A stretch of DNA of 64,000 nucleotides from Romanomermis culicivorax (taxonomy: Eukaryota > Nematoda > Enoplea > Mermithida > Mermithidae). Positions within the stretch are counted from its first letter, which is position 1. Every line of letters starts with the position of its first letter. This document shows, one piece after another, positions 23,608-33,800 of the stretch. The stretch covers positions 186,001 to 250,000 of the forward strand of contig CAWUHX010000236.1 in NCBI GenBank assembly GCA_963922205.1, written 5' to 3'. The notes beneath the pieces were generated by a model. The model did not search any database. It was not told the origin of the DNA and saw only the letters and a program-made list of their open reading frames with translations. Made by a program: the position numbers and the translations under genes.

Positions 23608-25586
23608 TCGCTTCGATCAAACCACAACTATTTCTATCGACATCCTGTGACAATATTTTGGAAGAAATCCCTACAGAGGAACAAGTGAGTATTTGTGATA
23701 ATTTTTCAGAAACTGATGGTCAAGTTGAAGAAATCAAAGCTGAACAACTGATACGGCAGGCTCAACCTAGTCCACACCAACCGCCATCACGGCAGCTGGA
23801 GGTCACAGAGCTCACTGAACCTATCTTCTTTGTCGCTCAAGCATCCGTCTCGATTTCACCAAACTGTCAGCAATGGATAACTGGCACCGTTTTTCCCTCC
23901 ACGCTTGTTTCTATTCCTGATTTGATTGTTCAACCATTGACCACCAACAATGTCGCCGCTGAATTCCCAATTGAAACCGCAGTCGTCAATGTCACCAACA
24001 GTCAATGCCTGCTCCTATTTGTCAACAATACGCCAAATTGCATCAAACTTCGACCGAACCAAATCGTCACCATGGCCAAACACACGTTGAAGTCTATTGC
24101 TGCCCTGATCCAGGACTGCGATATCTGTGTTTCAGTTGCCACAGCCGATTGTGATTTAACAGACCATGAACCGGCTGCGCTGGACAAATCGCTACCACTA
24201 CTTCATACGGACAACCAAAAATTGGAATTCGCTTTGAACAAGATGACTGAAAAAACCCGCGTTACTGCCGCTCAAAAAGCAAGGGCCCTCAGTATGCTTC
24301 GACAACACCGAGACGTCTTCAGCCTCCCCGGCAACAAACCTACCTTCACCAAGGAATTGACCGTCAGCATTGACACTGGCACTGCAAAGCCTGTATCTCG
24401 TCATTATTACCGCACCGCGATGGAGCAAAGACCAATTGTACTTCACCATATTCAAGAAATGCTGGACAATGACTTCATTGAACAATCCCACTCGCCCTGG
24501 GCTGCACCGCTGTTCCTCGTAAAGAAAAAAGATGGCTCTTGGAGACCCGTTGTCGACTACCGTGGAATAAACAATGTTACGCCCAGCGACAAATTCCCAA
24601 TCCTGGGCATTGACGACTATTTGGATGCTATGGGACAAGCAAAATTTTTCACCACCCTCGACCTCAAAGCCGGGTACTGGCAGGTACCCCTCAACAACGA
24701 CTCCTGTGACAAAACAACCTTTATCTGCCAAGAAGGTTTGTTTCAGTTCAAAGTTTTGCCGTTCAGTTTGAAGAATGCGCCTGCCAAATTTCAACGCTTG
24801 ATCAAACAAATTCTCCACCCATATATTTGGGAAATTTGCCTCGTCTACATTGATGATATTATCATTTTCTCGAATTCGTTTGAAGAACATTTGGAGCATT
24901 TACAAATCGTTTTCGACACCCTCGGCCCAGCCAATCTCATGCTTTGGCCCGACAAATGTGAATTCCTACCGCCGCAAGTCAAATTTTTGGGACATCTCCT
25001 TAGTGCTCGTGGAATCGCTGCCGATCCGGAGAAAGTCAAAGCCATCGCAGAATATAAATTTCCGATGACCAAGAAAGGTATGCAAAGCTTTCTAGGCTTA
25101 GTCCAATGGTGCAAGCGATTTATCCCGAAATTGGTGACCTTGTCCAGTCCTTTGTACAGACTCCTACAGAAAGACGCTCAATATATCACCACGGATGAAC
25201 ACCATGCCGCGTTCGAAGGTATCAAGAAAGCTCTCACATCATCGCTTTTTCTTCGCTACCCAGTCTATGATGGTAAAGCCCAATTTGTCATCCAAACTGA
25301 CGCCAGTACGACCACCATCGGAGCAATTTTGTACCAGGAAAATGGCAACGATCAATGGGTCATCACCTACAACAGCCGCGTACTCACTGATGCGGAAACC
25401 CGCTGCAGTACAACTGAGTGCGAATGCCTCGCCATTGTCTACAGCTTCAGGATGTACCGCCATTACGTTTACGGCCAAAAAGTTATTGTTCGCACTGACC
25501 ACAAGCCACTCGAATGGCTCAAAGAGGAAAAGCACCAAAATTCGCGCCTCCAACGTTTCGCGATAAGCCTCCAAGACTACAATTAA
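23364..25586 (+). pseudogene. copy A: Ty3/gypsy reverse transcriptase and RNase H
   Basis: The 740-codon frame begins inside the protease and includes the second half of that domain. RT motifs follow in order: [34 protein letters not shown] (about residue 430), [18 protein letters not shown] and the catalytic YIDD (about 495-498). The thumb follows with [20 protein letters not shown]. RNase H shows the catalytic Asp in [16 protein letters not shown] and RTDHKPL. The frame ends at a TAA at 25584-25586, in the middle of RNase H. The same frame continues beyond it with [16 protein letters not shown], so this TAA is a nonsense change and the copy is probably inactive. Codon use is C-rich, unlike copies B and C. 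The family assignment (Ty3/gypsy, by domain order PR-RT-RH-INT) is firm. Confidence 0.88.
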
Positions 25587-27082
25587 AAAGTCGAATACGT
25601 CAAAGGTAAAGACAACGCCTGCGCCGATTTTTTGTCCAGAAAAGATGACCGGGACAAACCACTGATCCCGAATACTGAAAACTTAACCGCTGGAATTTTC
25701 CAGAAAAATTTTCGCCCTGCTGGTGCATTATCAGATGCTGACTTACTGGTACCCGATATACTCCCAGCAGCGGCCTCACCGCCCACGGAAATTGACGCAG
25801 ACATCAACGCCATCACCGGTGCCATGACAAAGAAACCCATCACTCAACCCACACTCTCGGATTCCATGCTGTTGGCCGCCAACTACGCCCCGCCTCTGGT
25901 TGATGCCATAACCATGGCCTCCGCCAGGTCAAGGATACCCGACAGTTAGTCATTCCCATGTCCATGGTTGACCAAACGCTGCATCAATTCCATGGCCCGA
26001 AAATTTTGAATCACCAAGGATCAAACTGCACGCTAGCAGCCATCAAAGCTCATTTTTGGTGGCCCCACATGGAATAAAACGTCCGTGATTGGATCAAGTC
26101 CTGCAAAATTTGTCAGTTGATGACACCGCGCATATTGCCGCCCCCGCCACTATTACCAATCCAGCCCATGCACCCTTTCGAGATTGTCACCACCGACATT
26201 GTCAATATTTCCCCCGTAGGTGAGAAACGCCACTATGTTATTGTTTTTCAGGACTACTTCACCAAATGGGTTCCCGTGCACCCCATTCCAGATCAAAAGG
26301 CGTCAACCATTGTCGAATGCTTTGTGAACAATGTTGTCCTCGCCCATGGTAGCCCACTCATCCTTCTTTCTGATCAAGGTGGATGTTTCACCTCGAAATT
26401 TATGCAAGAAATTTGTGAACTAAAAGTCCGAAAAGTCAAAACGACCGCCTACCACCCACAATGCAATGGAATGGTCGAGCGCTTCAATCAAACGCTTATC
26501 GCTCAACTAAAGAAATATACCGCCGACGACCCCAACAATTGGGAACGCTACCTACCATGCGCCATCTTTGCCTACAATGCAACACCGCATACAGCAATGC
26601 GCCATTCACCCTTCAAATTATTACGCGGTCACGAACCCCGAATTCCATTGGACTAGGATTGTGCTCGCCGTCTTATGCTACCGCTCAACTACGATGCCTA
26701 CCAGCACATCTTGACTCAAGCGCAGCTCAAAATGTACGAATTGATCAAATTGAACATCAATAAGGCCGCCAATGCCAGCAAGAGATACTATGACCAGAAA
26801 GCCGGCAAAAGAGAAATTAGCGTGAACAACCTTGTCCTTTTGGTCAACAATAAAAAAGGTAACAAAATTCAACCAGATTTTATAGGCCCATTCATCGTCA
26901 CCGACATCAGCAATATTGATAACAATACCGTTACAATTGACACCTTGGATACGCCTGACCGACCGCAGCTTGTCGCCATTTCTCGACTGAAGCCTTTTAT
27001 TCCACACCCAGCCCGAGATACTTTCATCGCCGAAGCCCATGGATCACAATGCCAACAAATCGATGCCACCCAGCAACACTAA
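25587..27082 (+). pseudogene. copy A: end of RNase H, then integrase
   Basis: After the stop the RNase H tail continues, followed by a variable linker and an integrase. The HHCC zinc finger spans about 25975-26117 (HQFHG, NHQGSN, CKICQ) and is broken by a TAA at 26075-26077. The catalytic core begins in the frame from 26117: TTDIVNIS with the first Asp, LLSDQGGCF with the second and NGMVERFNQ with the Glu. I count 34 residues between the second Asp and the Glu, against the usual 35, so one residue may have been lost. A TAG at 26654-26656 interrupts the core's end, and the frame resumes at 26675-27082 with the C-terminal domain (FIGPFIVTDISN, ISRLKPFIPH). Integrase would insert the cDNA; this copy looks dead. 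Confidence 0.85.
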
Positions 27083-28797
27083 CGTCAGAGTGCAAATTTT
27101 TGGTTGGGATGACCCTCTGGATTTTTCTTCTTTCCCTTTTATTTTTCTTCATTCGATCCTATTCTACAGCAAGGCGTAAATTGTTTGCTGATCCCGACTG
27201 CCAAAACGTTGATGCCTACAATGGACGATTTTTATTTCAACTACTTTTTGCATACTAATTTTTGTTTATTTATCCCCTTATTATATATATGTATATTTTC
27301 ACTTGCCCCATAACCTTGGGTTCCCACTCGACTCATCCTCACCACAGCCGCAAAACAGTGGTCAGCTACCGTGACTTTTGCCCATGGCCTAGCTCGTGCA
27401 ATTTCCGACGCCATGGTTCGCCACTGCCTCGACTGGTGCCATAGACCTTTTTCTCGATGCCTCGCTCAAGTGGGATGTTTGGAAATGGCAAGACCGTTCC
27501 AGTCTTGGTGAATTTTGTGCCCAATGTTACCGCCACCTGAGTGAGAATATCATTTTTGCAATTTTTCCATCAATTTCCATCAAAATTTTCTTTTCATTTT
27601 CAAATCAAAAATCCAGATGTCATTCAGTTAGTGAGTGGGAAGTCTGCCCCATAGTCTCCTTCTATGGTGTCACACCACTATTCTAATTTTTCGAATGCAC
27701 TCTTTTTTTGGTATAACTACGGAGCTGGCTCGAGCTTTCAGCTTATTTGCTAACTGTTCCCGCCACCTTTTGCCGACAACAGTTTGGACTCGGACCATCG
27801 ATTTGACGCATCACAGCTTATCGTGCATCTCCTGCTGCTTGAACGCCACTTTGTGAAGTTGACGGCCACTCAAAAACCAAAATTTGACTTGACACCCGTA
27901 CCAAAGAACAGATCGGCAACATGGAGCCCATCACAGTTTAGTTTTTCCAAAAATTTATTTTTCATTTCAAAAACTACCCTCATTCTTGTGCAAAATTCAC
28001 TATCTAAATATAGCCTTTGAATCGCCCCAAAAAAAATTGTTCATCTGTTTACTGTATAGTATAATCGTATTTCTCACTGTTTTCTTGTATATATCTTTGG
28101 TTTGCTCGTTTGTTTTGTATCAATCATCTTCTCCAACTTCAACCATCTTCGATGGATGCCCACCCAATTGCAGCATGCAACTAGGATGTTCAACTTGGCT
28201 GGCTCTACCGCTTTCAATTTTCAATTTCCTCACAATGTCAGATCAACATAACTCGGCTGGCCCTGCCACGGATGTTTAACTCCCGTGGCACCACTGCTTG
28301 GTTTTCGTCACCAGTCCGATTTCCTGCTACAACTTTCTCATCTGCCCCGGAATGTTCCACCGCAAGCCGCTGCCGATAGTTTGTCATTTTCGCCTGCCAT
28401 GTAATGTTTTCGCTATCTTCAATCTTCCCCGGGACTGGTCGGACCTTCGCTCTCCGAATCCCCAAGGTAGTGGCCAGCCTCACCCTCCCATCCACATGGC
28501 GTCGTATGCTGGTGCACTCCAGTATATCGGTGCGGATGGAGTGACAACGCGAGCTGCGGTGTTGCTGAATTTACAGCCTCGCTAATCATGCATAGTCGGA
28601 AGGTCTCACCATATGCGCTGTCCAAAATTGGCTCAAACAACCCCAACAACTCCGTCAGCCCCACTGTGTGATACTGAAGATCCCTTCGGCTACCCCAGTG
28701 AAGGCCAGTGGCGGAGCCCTTCCCCTTGCATGTGGCAGAGCCCTTCCCCTTGCATGTTTTGGTTGTTTCTTGACGATCACTTAAGGTGATCTACCGC
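27083..28797 (+). other. copy A: long 3' region without a clear gene
   Basis: Between the pol stop and the polypurine tract lie 1.7 kb. One small frame at 27049-27258 holds a hydrophobic segment (MTLWIFLLSLLFFFIR). No counterpart of the large ORF2 of copies B and C is visible. From 27537 this stretch belongs to the 1,829-bp direct repeat. Two tandem copies of GCCCTTCCCCTTGCATGT lie near 28717-28762, and a small hairpin (GATCAC...GTGATC) lies near 28776-28791. Confidence 0.45.
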
Positions 28798-28811
28798 AAG
28801 GGGGGGAGGGG
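28798..28811 (+). other. polypurine tract of copy A
   Basis: AAGGGGGGGAGGGG directly precedes TGTTGTAGTG. A purine run next to TG marks where plus-strand DNA synthesis starts in LTR retrotransposons. The same occurs at 38378-38391. Confidence 0.7.
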
Positions 28812-29173
28812 TGTTGTAGTGTGTTTCTGCCGATTTTTCACAATTTTCTAATAGATTTATCAATTTGTAAAAACGCCCACAAGTACAACACATCCAACCA
28901 TGCCCTACCTGGCCCAGCGCGACGGTTACTGTAGAAGACGGTTTTGGTGAATTAGTCAGTGTATATTATTGATTATTCTCGTGTGCCTCATCTCTCATAT
29001 TATAATTATCATTTTACCTGTACATTACTCGCTTCGTTTTTATACTGGTAAGACGTCATATTTTTTGGAAGGGGCGATTTGAAGGTAAGTTGTATAAATA
29101 AATGTTTAGTTAGAAAAGTGTTTTATTTGTGTCCAAAAGTGTGTTACCTTGTCTGACTAGTTTTAGTCAGGCA
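28812..29173 (+). mobile_element. copy A LTR (start firm, end approximate)
   Basis: The LTR begins TGTTGTAGTG after the polypurine tract. TGTTGTA is repeated inverted as TACAACA at about 28880. It holds a possible polyadenylation signal (ATAAATAAATG near 29101) and a strong splice donor GAAGGTAAGT at 29091-29100. The end is placed at TTTTAGTCAGGCA, but this could be off by tens of bases because no second LTR of the same element is available for comparison other than the duplicated one. Confidence 0.5.
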
Positions 29174-29365
29174 TTTCTTGGAAAGGTAGTATCCTGTTCT
29201 TGACTTCTCGCCCCTGAGTGAGGAGTCATTCCAAGGTTTAGGGCAAGCCCAGGGAAGCACTGGCGTTAAGGTCGATCCCTGGCTATCTCTCCTGCACATC
29301 AATTCCCCTTGCTGATTCTACACCCCTTCCTCCGACCTGACGGATCAAGGAGGCAAGAAATTGGT

Positions 29366-30413
29366 TTGAGGGAGAGGCTCGAGGGATGTCAGGGAATGGA
29401 TAAAATACTGCGTTGTCTGTCAAATGGCAACTGCAGGAAAGCCATCCATTCCTCCGTTGATACCCATTGTGCCACAAGGTCCATTCGACATTGTATCTGT
29501 GGATATAGTAGGAATTTCGCCTTTGGGAGAAAGAATGCCTTATGTTATAGTTTTTCAGGACTATTTCACAAAATGGGTTGAAGCTGAGATGATCCCAGAT
29601 CAATCAGCAAATTCAGTTGTGAATGCGTTCTTAGAAGCTATAATATTTAGGCATGGAACACCAACGAAACTCCTAAGTGACAATGGATCTTGTTTTACTT
29701 CGGATTTAATGAAATCAGTTTGTCATTTATTAGAGTGTAAGAAGATCTTCACTACTGCTTACCACCCTCAGGGTAATGGTATGGTAGAGAGGTTCAACCA
29801 AACTCTAATAAAACAACTGAGAAAAGTAGCTATCGGTGAACCTGATAGCTGGCCAAGATATCTCAAATCAGTGGTCTTTGCCTACAATGCTACCCCACAC
29901 GCAGTGACGAAGGCCTCGCCATTCGCGTTGTTACGGGGCCATGAGGCAAAGTTCGGGATGAATTTGTCAAAAGCCCTTAAAATAGTAATGCCCATGAATT
30001 ATGAGGCATACAAATTCATCCTAACAGACCACTTAACCAGGCTTTATAGTATTATTGCCGAAAATATCCAGAAAGCAGCGGAAGCTAGCAAAAGATATTT
30101 CGACAAGAAAATTAAAACCTCGGTTTTTAAAGAAAATGATTGGGTACTTCTTAAAGTTGATAAGCAAAAGAAACTAGGCTTAACTTGGGAAGGACCCTTC
30201 ATTATAACTGATGTTTCCAGGTTAGAGGATAATGTCATAACAATCGCACGTTATGATAATCTTTTGCTACGGCAAAAGGTTTCAGCAAGTAGGCTGAAAA
30301 TTTTTCGCTACGAGACTACACGATGGCAGAACTACGTAAAAAATCGATCGAATCGTCTTACTGTACCTTCGCAATTAGCGGAGAGTAGTGCGACGCCCGG
30401 TGTAGTTTCGTAG
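29366..30413 (+). CDS. copy B: integrase, 5'-truncated but otherwise intact
   Basis: Homology starts immediately at the repeat border, in the frame reading RDVREWIKYCVVCQMA, the second half of the zinc finger. From the ATG at 29424, 329 codons are open. The catalytic triad is complete: Asp27 (VSVDIVGIS), Asp86 (LLSDNGSCF) and Glu122 (NGMVERFNQ), with exactly 35 residues between the last two. The C-terminal SH3-like part contains DWVLLKVDKQKKLG and WEGPFIITDVSRL. RT, RNase H and the first half of the finger are absent, replaced by the 1,829-bp repeat. The intact frame suggests a young copy or purifying selection. It is followed by the separate ORF2. Confidence 0.88.
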
Positions 30414-30772
30414 CGGCAAAATCTGCCGATTTGCGTGTATTTATTTTGTATATTTAATAAATATTTATTCTAATCGTGTTTTGTAACGGTTGAAATCCGT
30501 TTTAATATTTTTTGAAATGTAGGATTGTGTTTTAACGAAGCGGGGGAAAAGCTTTTAAAGCGAAAGACCCGTTTTCGTGCATTTTTTCATTTTACACTGT
30601 CTTGGGTAACAACTCCAAATCATTCAAAAGTTTCAAAAGTCGTGTCCCGCGTCTGCTCTTCATTTTCAAATCTTTTCGAAAAATTGTGAACGGAGGAACC
30701 CTCCCGTGAGGTAATTTGCAGCCGCAAGGGAATAGACTGTAAATGTTTTATACATCTGTCTACTTTTCACAG
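30414..30772 (+). other. copy B: spacer between pol and ORF2, ending in an acceptor
   Basis: The spacer has a purine-rich stretch (GCGGGGGAAAAG near 30541) but no TG start after it, so I do not see an LTR here. It ends in CTACTTTTCACAG at 30760-30772, a good splice acceptor for the first ORF2 exon. Confidence 0.5.
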
Positions 30773-30843
30773 CTGCAGATTCGGTTTTAAAAAATTTTAA
30801 AAATTATTTCGGTGCAAAGAATCGGGCCCAGAAAAAATTTCGA

Positions 30844-33800
30844 ATGGGTACGCCGAACGATTGTACTCGGACGTACAACGCGACGGACGATGAAGTCCAA
30901 TTTGGGGAGCCGCACCCGCGGCAGAACAATCGCTATTTTTTGGTCGACGGTAAGCAACCATTTTATATTTGTAAATAGTTAGGTAAGAAAATGAGCGGAG
31001 GTTACGCTCGTCAGGGGTGTTTTGTAAGACTGTTTCTGTGCCCTTTCTCGGACGAGCTACCAACTGGGAGTTGAGAATTTAACACAAAAAATTAGGTAGA
31101 AGGGGGTGGCAAGGGCCAAACCTAGGTGATCCGAAAAAGACTTCGGTCGAATTAGGTGATCCGATTAGGGGAGGTTTTTGTCATTCCCGCTCCCTCTGGT
31201 TTCCGCAAAGCGGCGAAGAAGGGGATTAGCAGGAGTTAGTCGCGGAGATCAAGGTTGTGATCGATTAAGCGCTGATCGAGTAGCAAAGGTGTGTTGGGTT
31301 AGAGTGAAAAACACCTAATTTCACATATTTTTGCCTATCAATTTTGGTTTCTATAAAGGGACACCCAACGGCCAGAAAGGCTAAAAATCAAGTTCCCGCT
31401 CCAAAATTTCAAAAGTTTAAAAGTTAAAACGGTGTTCTGCACAAAGGTGCTAGAGTTTCCCCAAAGAGTTAAAGGAGTAATAATGGGTAAAATTACCCAA
31501 AGAGTGTAAAAAGGGTCACGAAAATGCACATAAGGAGTTAGTAGAGTATGTCTGGCTAAAACTTAAATCTCTCCTGGATTTTTCAGACCACAATATCCGT
31601 CGGGCAATGCGGATAGCGGAGTTAGAAAGGTGGTTTTTTGCCACTTTTGAGTTCTGGCCGACCAACCCCATCGAGCCGATAATTGTTCCCATGGGAAGTG
31701 TGGAAAGGGTGATAAAACACCTAGAAAGCAGCACTTTCCGAGGCATGAGCATTATCGGCTTCGATGTAGAGAAGGTGAACCGAGAGGACGCTGGAAAGCT
31801 GTTTAGGTGGGGGTGCGAAAACGAAAAAGGCAACCAGTTTGCCAGATTAGTTTCGTTCGCCCATCTAAATGGCAAAACGTTCGTAATCGACTTAACGTTG
31901 CTGCAAGAGCAAGAGTGGAACATATTGTTACACTTTTTACGCTCAGCGACGTTGTTAGTCGGTTACGCCGTTTTGGAAGATATAGTTTCAATTATCAATG
32001 TCCGTGGATGCGGAAAAAGCACCGATGGTCGCGATTTGTCTGACGCGATTAGGTGTAGTATCAAAGATGGAAATCTAGGAAGATACTATGACCTAAGCGT
32101 CACGGCAAAGCAGATCATGGGAAGCGAGATTACCAAATCCAGGAAAGCAGGTATCTGCCCTGAGACATTGAAATTGAAGGGACTCTTTGCCGAAATGTAT
32201 TTGGCTGACATCGGTCCTCACCAGACTGATTTCAGTCTCTTACGTAATAGACAAAGTGTTGCCAAAGAAAGAGTTCCTGAAGAAATGCTGCAGTACGCTG
32301 GTATGGACGCGTATTTTTCGTTGGCAATTTTTATGGGAGCATTTCACTATGGGTACGTGATTGAGCTATGTGGGGGAGTTGCCAACTTTCCTCACGATAT
32401 AGTCGATCCGGCCCAGATTGAAATACTCTCATATAAATTTTATCAGTTCTACTCATATATAGTTACGGACTACAAACTACGTAACTTTGTGGGTACACCT
32501 GATATTGTGGTTAGGCAGCCTGAGGCCACCTACCACATGATGCGCCAAGAAATGTACGCAAGATGGGCCACACAAGTGCAAGAAATAGGGCCTAATTTTC
32601 GTTGCCATCGGGACATATGCAATCCTAGGAAGGGGAAAGAAAATTTGCCGTGGCGAGGCATTTATCCAAGTGCTTATCACCAGGGTAAAAAATTAAAGCC
32701 CAATTCCTATGATGAGGCAAGTGATCCCGATGACGACGAAATGATTAGGCCTGAACAGCGCTTGTCGGCCAAGGATAGGTTGCGCCTACAGCTAGTGGAG
32801 GAGATGGCGCAGGGAAAGCAGTATCAGGAACTCACTCAACCAGCATCTTTAGTTTGGTTCATCGATACAGCCAGGAAAGTTGTCAAGCTACCCCAAGATC
32901 GTCAAAAGCAAGCACTACTAGATGCTCTAAAAAATCATCTGGTTCATGTGCCTATTGATATCGATCCTGGGGTAGGCTATTTTGACAAAGATCACTGGAA
33001 GCCTCAGTTGGCGGAGTATGCTAAGGCATTCGAGGAAAAGCGGTTCTCGGAACTGCAAGCCGCGTGTGCCTTAGTCCCGCTGGCCTTTCACGTGATCTGG
33101 CCCCACAGCAGAAAGGAACTGGACTTTGTAATGGCCGAAATGTTCAGTTACAGGTTCATTACATCGTTCAGCCCAGAGCTGCAGGGCAAAATAAAAGAAA
33201 TGGCTTGGCGGTCAGACGAAAGGCTGTCCCAATATCTTATGTTGGCGAAAACGCTTCCAAACATAGAGTATGAGGTACCCCGCAAAGGTGCCGGAATGTA
33301 TGTTTGGATGAATCGATTCGGATTTATGCCGATTCGATTAAGATTGTGGAAAAATGCTGATGTGTGCGCGCCGATCCCTGGCAGCCCTGACAGGATAACT
33401 ACGGACAGTAAGAGCTATAGCTCAAATCCGTATTATTATGTTAGGTTCTACCATATCGAGCTGGCACAAAGAACGCCATCATTAAGATATGGGGCAACCT
33501 GGCAAACGAAAATCGACAAGGTTGGAGACGTCTATGCGTCAAAAGCGGAAAATAGGGAGTATAGTATAGCCTTCCCTACAAAGATTTTTGACCTTAGACC
33601 TCTGGCCTCGGATTTACCGGGAATTCTACACACATTTAGTTATAAAACGGGTGAAGGTGTTGTCACCAAATTAGCTGGCAAGATTAGCCCCATCAAGACT
33701 GATAGTCTGAAAGATGAGAGCAAACAGCAGGCTGATGTCGGTGTTGTTGAATTTCCGATACTTTCAGGTCAGGAAGTCCAAACGTCGGAAAGCGAAATCT

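Larger units (their letters stand above)
27537..29365. repeat. 1,829-bp direct repeat, left copy
   Basis: This block reappears at 37117-38945, apparently without differences wherever I compared it (all frames inside translate identically). It contains the end of copy A's 3' region, a polypurine tract, an LTR start and about 190 bp of leader-like sequence after the LTR. It ends at GAAATTGGT, directly against a truncated integrase. Its borders lack TG...CA ends and flanking duplications, so the block as a whole is not an LTR pair. Confidence 0.9.

Noticed and set aside
24198-24899. 233-codon frame on the minus strand
   Set aside because: It is the antisense shadow of the copy A reverse transcriptase, which has all RT motifs on the plus strand.
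28238-28664. overlapping plus and minus frames in the direct repeat
   Set aside because: They are antisense to each other, lack motifs and occur identically in both copies simply because the DNA is duplicated.
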